Part shown: positions 58,032 to 64,000 of the stretch, piece by piece
How the letters are laid out: each line of letters starts with the position of its first letter
How positions within the stretch are numbered: position 1 is the stretch's first letter
Assembly: GCA_027489355.1 (NCBI GenBank)
Contig: JAIXZY010000039.1
Location: forward strand, 1-64,000
DNA: 64,000 nucleotides
Direction: 5' to 3'
Origin: Paracoccaceae bacterium
GTDB taxonomy: Bacteria > Pseudomonadota > Alphaproteobacteria > Rhodobacterales > Rhodobacteraceae
Program-made: the position numbers and the translations under genes
Notes under the pieces: generated by a model
Databases searched by the model: none
Seen by the model: the letters and a program-made list of their open reading frames with translations, nothing else
What the model was told of the DNA's origin: nothing

Positions 58032-58313
58032 CGAAATGTCCGTCAGGCAGCGACCCCGGCAGCAGGGGCAGTGCAAGTGTCCGGCCCGGCAGCCCTGCGA
58101 GTCAATTCGGGAAAAATCCCGGATTTACGGGCCACTACCCCTCGCGGTTGAAGTGGGGCAGGGCGCAGGATGTGCGTTGCGCGCTCACGGAATGTTACAA
58201 ATCCGATAATTTCCGACCCGCTGTTTCGTCCCGGCAAGGTGACGCGCCTGATTCGGGTTGATCTTGCACGCCTTTTGAATTACCTATAAGAAATATAACC
58301 CACAGGCGATTGC
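58032..58313. other. Divergent spacer between the DUF2927 and ArsR genes
   Basis: No gene is supported. Near the ArsR start is an AT-rich patch with TTGCAC (58264), TATAAG (58285) and TATAAC (58294); spacings are not canonical, so the promoter is unresolved. The patch is the likely operator of the ArsR regulator. Confidence 0.4.
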
Positions 58314-58658
58314 ATGTCCGACCCCCTGTCCCGCACCTTTCTTGCGCTTGCCGATCCGACCCGGCGGGCGATCCTGTCTCAGATCGCCGACGGGCCGCTC
58401 ACCGTGAACGATCTCGTCGCCGCCAACCACCTGTCGCAGCCGGGGATCTCCAAGCATCTCAAGGTGCTCGAGGAGGCGTGCCTGATCCGCCGCGAGCGGG
58501 TGGCCAAGACCCGCCCGGTGCATCTCGACCCCGCAGGCCTGCAAGGCGCCGCCGCCTGGATCGACCATTACCGCCAGCACTGGCAAGGGGCCTTTGACCG
58601 GATCGACGCCCTGATCGCCCGCCTGCAAGACGAGGAGACGAAGCATGGACGACAATGA
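58314..58658 (+). CDS. ArsR-type winged-helix regulator (SRPBCC-linked class)
   Basis: A 114-residue repressor-like protein: SRTFLALADPTRRAILSQIA at the N-terminus, recognition helix HLSQPGISKHLKVLEEACLI, and wing RRERVAKTRPVHLD. It lacks the metal-binding cysteines of ArsR/SmtB sensors and ends in AWIDHYRQHWQGAFDRIDAL, a tail characteristic of the subgroup encoded next to AHSA1/SRPBCC proteins. Its stop overlaps the next gene by 14 nt. The ligand is unknown, possibly bound by the partner. Confidence 0.9.
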   Translation: MSDPLSRTFLALADPTRRAILSQIADGPLTVNDLVAANHLSQPGISKHLKVLEEACLIRRERVAKTRPVHLDPAGLQGAAAWIDHYRQHWQGAFDRIDALIARLQDEETKHGRQ

Positions 58659-59199
58659 GGCCAACGCCCTCCGCCTGACCCGTCACTTCGCCGGCCCGCC
58701 CGCGCTGGTCTGGGCGATCTGGACCCGGCCCGAGCTCATCCGCTCCTGGTTCGGCTCATCGCACGGCTTCCGCGCCCATGACATCGCCGTCGATCTCCGC
58801 CCCGGCGGCAACTGGTCGCTGCGCAATGTGAACGGCTCCGTCACCGAACACGTGGGCGGCACCTACCACGAGGTCGAACCGCACCGCCGCCTGTCCTACT
58901 CGTACCACTTCCGGGGCACAGACTTCTTCTCGGTGGTCTCCGCCGACCTCACCCCGGATGGCGACGGAACCCGGCTCGACTTCCTGCAGACCGGCTTCCC
59001 CGACGCGCAAGCCCGCATCGAGCACGCCCGCGGTTGGCCCCATGCGCTGAAGGTCATGTCCGAGGCGCTCCTTGCCATGCACGGCATCGGCACGCTTTGG
59101 CCCAGACTGCCCGAGAAGACCCACCTCGACGGTGTCGCCCGCGACCTCGAAGCCGCCCGCGCCCGCCTGGCCGAAGCTACCGCTGACCCCGCGCCATGA
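58645..59199 (+). CDS. SRPBCC (AHSA1/START-like) domain protein
   Basis: A 184-residue hydrophobic-pocket protein. LRLTRHFAGPPALVWAIWTRPELIRSWFG and GGTYHEVEPHRRLSYSYHFR match the AHSA1 group, with the C-terminal helix QARIEHARGWPHALKVMSEA. The first 150 residues fill the domain; the last 30 are an Ala/Arg-rich helix. It is coupled to the ArsR gene by overlap, a recurrent two-gene cassette whose physiological role is unclear. The 3' end overlaps the convergent MoxR gene by 23 nt. Confidence 0.88.
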   Translation: MDDNEANALRLTRHFAGPPALVWAIWTRPELIRSWFGSSHGFRAHDIAVDLRPGGNWSLRNVNGSVTEHVGGTYHEVEPHRRLSYSYHFRGTDFFSVVSADLTPDGDGTRLDFLQTGFPDAQARIEHARGWPHALKVMSEALLAMHGIGTLWPRLPEKTHLDGVARDLEAARARLAEATADPAP

Positions 59200-60016
59200 A
59201 GGCCAGCCGCTCGAACAGTTGCACATCCTGCTCGTTCTTCAGAAGCGCCCCGTGCAGCTTCGGCAGCGCGCTCTTCGCGTCCTTCCGCAGGTCCTCCGGG
59301 GCCAGGTCCTCGGCCAGAAGCAGCCGCAGCCAGTCCAGCACCTCGCTGGTCGAGGGCTTCTTCTTCAGCCCCGGCACCTCGCGCAGCTCGTAGAACTGCG
59401 TCAGCGCCGCGGTCAGCAGCCGATCCTTGATGTCGGGGAAATGCACCCGCACGATCGCGGCAAGCGTGTCGGCATCCGGGAAGCGGATGTAGTGGAAGAA
59501 GCAGCGCCGCAGGAAGGCGTCCGGCAGCTCCTTTTCATTGTTCGAGGTGATGATCACCACCGGCCGATGCCGCGCCGTCACCGTCTCGCCGGTCTCATAG
59601 ACGTGGAACTCCATCCGGTCGAGTTCCTGGAGAAGGTCGTTGGGAAACTCGATATCCGCCTTGTCGATCTCGTCGATCAAGAGGACCACCCGGCCCTTGG
59701 CCTCGAAGGCCTGCCAGAGCTTGCCCTTGCGGATGTAGTTGCGCACCTCGTGCACCCGCGCATCCCCGAGCTGGCTGTCGCGCAGCCGGCTGACCGCATC
59801 GTATTCGTACAAGCCCTGCTGCGCCTTTGTCGTGGACTTCACGTGCCATTCGATCAGCGGCATCCCCAGCGCCGCCGCCACCTGTCGCGCCAGTTCGGTC
59901 TTGCCCGTCCCCGGCTCTCCCTTGACCAGAAGCGGCCGCTGCAGGGTCACCGCCGCATTGACGGCAATCGCCAGGTCCTCGGACGCGACATAGGTTGCGG
60001 TAGACGAAAACTTCAT
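59177..60016 (-). CDS. MoxR family AAA+ ATPase
   Basis: A 279-residue ATPase. Walker A GEPGTGKT is at residues 33-40, Walker B VVLLIDEIDKADIEFPNDLL near 105, and sensor 1 VVIITSNNEKELPDAFLRRC near 150, with the arginine finger in FLRRCFFHYIRFPD. The C-terminal lid includes PSTSEVLDWLRLLLAEDLAP. MoxR proteins work with VWA partners; the CoxE-like protein at 55250 is the probable one although they are separated by five genes, two of them on the opposite strand. Confidence 0.92.
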   Translation of the reverse strand: MKFSSTATYVASEDLAIAVNAAVTLQRPLLVKGEPGTGKTELARQVAAALGMPLIEWHVKSTTKAQQGLYEYDAVSRLRDSQLGDARVHEVRNYIRKGKLWQAFEAKGRVVLLIDEIDKADIEFPNDLLQELDRMEFHVYETGETVTARHRPVVIITSNNEKELPDAFLRRCFFHYIRFPDADTLAAIVRVHFPDIKDRLLTAALTQFYELREVPGLKKKPSTSEVLDWLRLLLAEDLAPEDLRKDAKSALPKLHGALLKNEQDVQLFERLAFMARGQR

Positions 60017-60189
60017 CGCGGTTTCAACATCCTGTTTCCCGGCCTTTCACAAACCCTACCCATGCCCAGAAAATGTCGCAACCGCTAGTGACAATGCCCC
60101 GGCCTTGGGATACATGCCCGCCCAACAGGAGCGCGTCGATGACAGAAGCCCACCTGTCGGAGGCATCCGGCGCGAAGGAGAGTGTTTCG

Positions 60190-60612
60190 ATGAAGGCCGA
60201 GGTTTTCCTCCCCGATGATTATCGTCCCGCCGAGGACGAGCCGTTTATGAACGATCGCCAGCTTGAATATTTCCGTCGCAAGCTTCTGGTCTGGAAACAG
60301 GAACTCCTGGACCAGTCCGCGGAAACCATCGACAGCCTGCAGGAAAGCGCCCGCAACGTCCCCGACATCGCCGACCGCGCCTCCGAAGAGACCGACCGTG
60401 CGCTGGAACTGCGCACCCGCGACCGGCAGCGCAAGCTGGTCGCCAAGATCGACGCCGCGCTGCGCCGGATCGAGAATGGCGAATTTGGCTATTGCGAAGT
60501 CACGGGCGAACCGATCAGCCTCAAGCGCCTCGATGCGCGCCCCATCGCCACGATGACGCTGGAAGCGCAGGAAAAGCATGAACGCCGCGAGAAGGTCCAT
60601 CGCGACGACTGA
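60190..60612 (+). CDS. dksA: DksA-type RNA polymerase-binding transcription factor lacking the zinc finger cysteines
   Basis: A 140-residue regulator that binds the RNA polymerase secondary channel and acts with ppGpp. The coiled-coil tip PDIADRASEETDRALELR keeps the two Asp and Ala residues needed for activity. In the zinc-finger region, only Cys102 of the four usual cysteines remains (GYCEVTGEPISLKRLDARPI). This single-cysteine form is known in Rhodobacter and remains functional there. ATG 60190 follows AAGGAG and matches family N-termini; an ATG at 60139 would add 17 residues. Confidence 0.93.
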   Translation: MKAEVFLPDDYRPAEDEPFMNDRQLEYFRRKLLVWKQELLDQSAETIDSLQESARNVPDIADRASEETDRALELRTRDRQRKLVAKIDAALRRIENGEFGYCEVTGEPISLKRLDARPIATMTLEAQEKHERREKVHRDD

Positions 60613-60687
60613 TCGCCTCCCGGCGACAACTTGCGCCATTGACGCCGGGCCAGTGGTCCGGCGTTGTCGTCTCAGGGGGATGCAGAG

Positions 60688-61878
60688 ATGAGCCTGATCG
60701 GCCAACCCGTCACCGTCATCGGCGCAGGCGTCGCGGGCCTCGCCGCCGCCCGCGCGCTGGCGATGCGCGGGGCGCAGGTCACCGTGCTGGAACAGGCCGA
60801 CGCGATCCGCGAGGTCGGCGCGGGGCTGCAGATCTCGCCCAACGGCGCCTGCGTGCTGCGCGCCCTCGGCTTGCAGGGCGCGCTTGACGCCGCCTCCATC
60901 CGGGCCGCGGCGGTGCAGCTTGTCGACGGCCCGACGGGCGACCCCGTCACCCGACTTGACCTTGCCCGCCTGCGTCCCGGCCAGGGCTATCATTTCCTGC
61001 ACCGCGCCGACCTGATCGCGCTCTTGCTGAAAGGGGCCGAAGAGGCTGGCGTCACCCTTCGCCTCCTGTCCCGCATCGACCGCGTGGACCTCTCCGGCCC
61101 GCATCCCGTCGTGACGCTGGAAGGCGGCGAGCGGATCGAAACCCCGCTCCTGATCGGCGCGGACGGCCTGCACTCCAGGACCCGCGCCGCGCTGAACGGC
61201 TCCGAGACGCCGTTCTTCACCCACCAGGTCGCCTGGCGCGCGGTCATCCCCTGCGAAGCCGAAGCCTCACCCCTGGCCGAGGTCCACATGGGTCCCGGTC
61301 GCCATCTCGTCAGCTATCCGCTGCGCGGCGGCACCTTGCGCAACATCGTGGCGGTGGAAGAACGCGCGAAATGGGCCGAGGAAAGCTGGACCCTCCGCGA
61401 CGACCCGATGGACCTGCGGCTTGCCTTTGCCGGGTTCTCGCCCCGTGTCCGCGGCTGGCTCGACCGGGTCGAGGATCCCTGGCTCTGGGGCCTCTTCCGT
61501 CACGCCGTTGCCCAGACCTGGGTGCGGCCGATGGGGCAGGGCGGGGTGGCCCTGCTCGGGGATGCTGCGCACCCGACGCTGCCCTTCCTCGCGCAAGGCG
61601 CCTCGATGGGGCTCGAGGACGCCTGGGTCCTGGCGCAGTGCCTTGCCACCCACGACAGCCCCGCCGCCGCGCTTGCCGCCTACCAGTCCGCGCGCAAGCC
61701 GCGCACCACCCGTATCGTCGCAGCCGCCAACACCAACGCCCGCGCCTATCATCTCTCGGGTCTGCCCCGGATGATCGGCCACGCCGGCCTCCGCGCGCTC
61801 GGCCGGCTCGCGCCCGGGACGATGCTCAGCCGCTTCGACTGGCTCTACGATCACGACGTGACCGCTTCGCCACCATAA
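60688..61878 (+). CDS. FAD-dependent monooxygenase (salicylate hydroxylase-like)
   Basis: A 396-residue class A flavoprotein hydroxylase. The FAD motif VTVIGAGVAGLAAARALAMRG is at the N-terminus. The DG motif LLIGADGLHSRTRAALNG is near 160, and the second FAD-contacting block GGVALLGDAAHPTLPFLAQGASMGLED near 290 is intact. It fits 3-hydroxybenzoate/salicylate-type hydroxylases using NAD(P)H; no aromatic-pathway gene is adjacent, so the substrate is open. It follows dksA by 75 bp. Confidence 0.9.
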   Translation: MSLIGQPVTVIGAGVAGLAAARALAMRGAQVTVLEQADAIREVGAGLQISPNGACVLRALGLQGALDAASIRAAAVQLVDGPTGDPVTRLDLARLRPGQGYHFLHRADLIALLLKGAEEAGVTLRLLSRIDRVDLSGPHPVVTLEGGERIETPLLIGADGLHSRTRAALNGSETPFFTHQVAWRAVIPCEAEASPLAEVHMGPGRHLVSYPLRGGTLRNIVAVEERAKWAEESWTLRDDPMDLRLAFAGFSPRVRGWLDRVEDPWLWGLFRHAVAQTWVRPMGQGGVALLGDAAHPTLPFLAQGASMGLEDAWVLAQCLATHDSPAAALAAYQSARKPRTTRIVAAANTNARAYHLSGLPRMIGHAGLRALGRLAPGTMLSRFDWLYDHDVTASPP

Positions 61879-62126
61879 GGACCATCGCCGTCCTTGCTCT
61901 TTTCGGAAATACTCTCTGGGGGTCCGGGGGGCGAAGCGCCCCCGGCGACCGAGCCGGTTGGCCGCAGGCCAGAGGCGAGACAAGAGGCTCGCGCCGCAGG
62001 CGCTCGATCTGACAGGCGCAGGCCCCGGGACAGGCCGCCCGGAAACCTTTCCAATTCCCTAACGTCCGCGGCCAAGTCCTTGACGAATAAGGTGGAACGG
62101 AAAATGTCCACCGTGGACACTTCCCC
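61879..62126. other. Repeat-rich spacer between monooxygenase and xthA genes
   Basis: Contains TTGCTCTTTTCGGAAATACTC (61894-61914), a relative of the edd-eda repeat. A GGGGGC-loop-GCCCCC hairpin (61924-61945) and the second TGTCCACCGTGGACA palindrome (62105-62119) follow. Frames crossing it on both strands are low-complexity and rejected as genes. Confidence 0.6.
62105..62119. repeat. 15-bp palindrome, copy 2
   Basis: TGTCCACCGTGGACA, the reverse complement of the copy at 19690, 8 bp past the xthA stop. Flanks are unrelated. Confidence 0.5.
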
Positions 62127-62906
62127 TCAGGCAGCGATCTCCACCCAGACCGGCACGTGATCCGACGGCTTGTCTCCGCCCCGCACCGCCTTGTCGATCC
62201 CGGCCCCCTCCAGCCGATCCGCCGCCTGGGGCGAGCACATCACATGGTCGATCCGGATGCCGTTGTTCCGCTCCCAGGCCCCCGCCTGGTAGTCCCAGAA
62301 GGTGTAGACCCCCGGCGAAGGATCCCGCACCCGCACCGCATCCGTCAACCCCAGGTGCGCCAGCCGCCGGAACGCCGCCCGGCTCTCCGGCAGGAACAGC
62401 GCATCGTTGACCCAGATTTCCGGCTTCGCGGCATCCACGTCCTGCGGGATCACGTTGTAGTCGCCCAGACAGATGAAATGCTCCTCCGCCGCCAGCAGCT
62501 CCCGCACCCGCGCTTCCATCCGCGCCATCCAGGCCAGCTTGTAGTCATACTTCGGCCCCGGAGCCGGGTTCCCGTTCGGCAGATACAACCCGCAGACCCG
62601 CACGGGCCTTCCTGCATCGACCACCGCCTCGATCCAGCGGGACTGCTCGTCGCTGTCATCCCCCGGCAGCCCCCGCCGCACGTCCGACAGGGGCAGCTTC
62701 GACAGGATCGCCACCCCGTTGAACCCCTTCTGCCCGTGCGTCTCCACCCGGTAGCCCATCGCCTCGATCTCGGCGCGCGGAAAGCCCTCGTCCACCGACT
62801 TGATCTCCTGCAGGCAGACCACGTCCGGCGCCGCTTGCTCCAGCCAGGCCCGCAGCGCATCGATCCGCGCCTTGATCCCGTTGATGTTGAACGTCGCGAG
62901 CTTCAT
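62127..62906 (-). CDS. xthA: Exodeoxyribonuclease III
   Basis: A 259-residue AP endonuclease of base-excision repair. Metal and catalytic residues are readable: MKLATFNINGIKARIDALRA (Asn7), VVCLQEIKSVDEGFP (Glu34), CGLYLPNGNPAPG (Tyr), GDYNVIPQDVDAAKP (Asp-Asn) and the terminal GIRIDHVMCSP with SDHVPVWVEI (Asp-His). ATG 62906 is the family start. It lies 46 bp from the upstream unknown gene on the same strand. Confidence 0.96.
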   Translation of the reverse strand: MKLATFNINGIKARIDALRAWLEQAAPDVVCLQEIKSVDEGFPRAEIEAMGYRVETHGQKGFNGVAILSKLPLSDVRRGLPGDDSDEQSRWIEAVVDAGRPVRVCGLYLPNGNPAPGPKYDYKLAWMARMEARVRELLAAEEHFICLGDYNVIPQDVDAAKPEIWVNDALFLPESRAAFRRLAHLGLTDAVRVRDPSPGVYTFWDYQAGAWERNNGIRIDHVMCSPQAADRLEGAGIDKAVRGGDKPSDHVPVWVEIAA

Positions 62907-62952
62907 CCCAGGGTCCTCCACCAGCCAACCCTAGGCCGGGGCGCACGAAGGC

Positions 62953-63669
62953 TCAACCCACGTCACGCAACGGCAGTGCCGCCGCCGCCAGCCACATCGC
63001 GTCCAGCCGGTCCAGCGCCGCGACGTCGAAACGCCCCGGTTCCTCCCAGTACCGGCCCGAGGGGACCAGGTAATCCAGCTCCCGCTCGACGGCCAAGGCG
63101 GCCTCGACCAGGGCCGCATCCCCCGCAAAGGGCACCGCCCCTGCCACACCCGCCTGCGTCGCCCGCGGAAACACCAGCCGCGACGGCCCGGTCGACAGGT
63201 TCACCATCGCGCAGCCCTGCCGTGCCGCCAGCAGCATCAGCCGCGCAGCCTTGGCCTCCAGGCTCCGCAGCGTCACGTCGGGCCGCAGGGGATCAGGCGT
63301 TCCCGATCCATAGAAATGCGTCGGCCCGGCCTTCGGGTAATGCATGTCGCAGCCATAGACCGCGATCACCGAGGGCCGCAGCGCCGCCAGTGCCCAGTAG
63401 GCCGCGGTGAAAGCCATCGTCGCCCCGGCATAGACGAACCCGCCATACAGGTTCTGCGCCGGAACGAACTCTGCCTCCGTCACGATGCGCTGACCCGGCC
63501 CGGCGACCGCCTGCCGCTCTGGCGGGAAATCGTAGGGATGTATCGCCACGTCCCAGTCAGGCCTGATCCGCCAGGCGTTGTTGATCGCCAGCACCAGGTC
63601 GAACGGCTCCCGCGGCCAGGCCGCCGCCGACGCCGCCATCGGCGCCGAGCCGAGCATCAATACGCGCAT
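62953..63669 (-). CDS. Unknown protein, possibly a glycosyltransferase-like Rossmann fold
   Basis: A 238-residue soluble protein beginning MRVLMLGSAPMAASAAAWPR. The pattern of an N-terminal glycine-rich loop, then LVLAINNAWRIRPDWDVAIH, GGFVYAGATMAFTAAYWALA and VIAVYGCDMHYPKAGPTHFYG, resembles proteins of the DUF115/sialyltransferase-like class, but I cannot assign a family firmly. The central segment with Gly-Cys-Asp-Met-His and Thr-His-Phe-Tyr-Gly could form an active site. It precedes xthA in the same direction and follows the IscA-like gene by 60 bp. Function not claimed. Confidence 0.65.
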   Translation of the reverse strand: MRVLMLGSAPMAASAAAWPREPFDLVLAINNAWRIRPDWDVAIHPYDFPPERQAVAGPGQRIVTEAEFVPAQNLYGGFVYAGATMAFTAAYWALAALRPSVIAVYGCDMHYPKAGPTHFYGSGTPDPLRPDVTLRSLEAKAARLMLLAARQGCAMVNLSTGPSRLVFPRATQAGVAGAVPFAGDAALVEAALAVERELDYLVPSGRYWEEPGRFDVAALDRLDAMWLAAAALPLRDVG

Positions 63670-63729
63670 GATTGTCCCTCGATCAGCCGTTGCCAGACAG
63701 CTAGCGCATCGCGACGGCACGGCGAGGGG

Positions 63730-64000
63730 TTACAGCGAAAAACTCGTTCCGCAGCCGCAGCTTGACTTGGCGTTCGGGTTCTCGATGACGAAGCGCGCAC
63801 CGATCAGCTCGTCGGTAAAGTCGATCACGGCGTTGGACAGGAAGGGCAGGCTGACCTGGTCAACGACAACCTTCTGGCCGTCCTTCTCCAGCACCAGATC
63901 GTCCGCCGCCGGATCGTCCAGGGTGATCGAATACTGAAATCCCGAACAGCCCCCGCCATCCACCGCCACGCGCAGGGGCTTTACCTCACCCGTCGCCTCG
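63730..64000 (-). CDS. Iron-sulfur cluster carrier protein (IscA/ErpA family), partial
   Basis: The C-terminal 89 or so codons of an A-type carrier; the 5' end lies beyond the right edge. All three family cysteines are visible: one in VAVDGGGCSGFQYSI and two in the terminal SSCGCGTSFSL. FVIENPNAKSSCG is the usual last block. Such proteins pass Fe-S clusters from a scaffold to target enzymes; the IscU-like protein at 18835 may be a partner but is far away. ErpA and IscA cannot be separated by eye here. Confidence 0.92.
   Translation of the reverse strand, partial: EATGEVKPLRVAVDGGGCSGFQYSITLDDPAADDLVLEKDGQKVVVDQVSLPFLSNAVIDFTDELIGARFVIENPNAKSSCGCGTSFSL

Noticed and set aside
61851-62120. Minus-strand ORF before xthA
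   Set aside because: It consists mostly of hairpin repeats read through; composition is Pro/Arg/Ser-rich with no ribosome site.

Overview
The window is a high-GC bacterial chromosome segment, densely coded on both strands, with no rRNA, tRNA, insertion sequence, phage or CRISPR array that I could find. Gene content points to an alphaproteobacterium of the Rhodobacterales (Paracoccaceae, a Rhodobacter/Paracoccus/Gemmobacter-like genome). The signs are adjacent sciP and ctrA, LpxI in the lipid A cluster, a usg gene, TrmFO, a bacterial Ate1-type transferase (Bpt), a TakP-type TRAP binding protein, a DksA with a degenerate zinc finger, and dispersed palindromes. Species cannot be named from this alone.

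Region by region. 1-9861 is the envelope cluster uppS(partial)-cdsA-dxr-rseP-bamA-skp-fabZ-lpxA-lpxI-lpxB, which makes isoprenoid carrier, CDP-diacylglycerol, outer-membrane proteins and lipid A. 9989-14249 holds an animal-type haem peroxidase, a DUF2059 protein, mnmA, and the cell-cycle pair sciP/ctrA with candidate CtrA sites. 14305-18500 is ligA-recG. It is followed by a 40-residue membrane peptide behind a four-fold phased GTTC array that includes an exact alphaproteobacterial LexA-type box (18504-18716), the most intriguing locus here. 18835-25464 carries an IscU-like scaffold, hisI, gluQ, trmFO, a DoxX protein and gyrA. 25657-32834 holds usg, a lysine-2,3-aminomutase-like radical SAM protein, arginase, ccmF-ccmH, a PaaG-like hydratase/isomerase and a cyclopropane-synthase-like methyltransferase.

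32841-36426 is the branched-chain amino acid unit ilvB-(acyltransferase)-ilvH on the minus strand. It is preceded by a readable promoter, a 15-residue leader peptide with five consecutive Ile/Leu/Val codons, and a terminator: a textbook-looking attenuator. 36629-41104 has a glutathione transferase and a TRAP system split into convergent P and QM units. 41224-43330 is a divergent HxlR regulator and a GST-NTF2-tautomerase-transporter operon with repeated GTTACC motifs between them. 43361-45760 has VOC, Bpt, a DUF2852 membrane protein behind two matching 19-bp dyads, and a YbaK-type editing protein. 45825-51473 has glnE and the Entner-Doudoroff genes edd/eda with a LacI-type operator.

51741-60016 holds rlmI, a PIN protein whose only evident start lies inside a dispersed repeat, M48, DedA and VWA genes, a two-helix miniprotein, a DUF2927 lipoprotein, an ArsR/SRPBCC pair and a MoxR ATPase. 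60190-64000 has dksA, an FAD monooxygenase, xthA, an unknown protein and a partial IscA/ErpA gene.

Several palindrome families sit at gene ends. In three places they contribute stop or start codons, and one resembles part of the ccmH signal peptide. Starts were chosen by ribosome-binding site, overlap with the upstream stop and family N-termini. Function calls rest on motifs read by eye, not on database searches.
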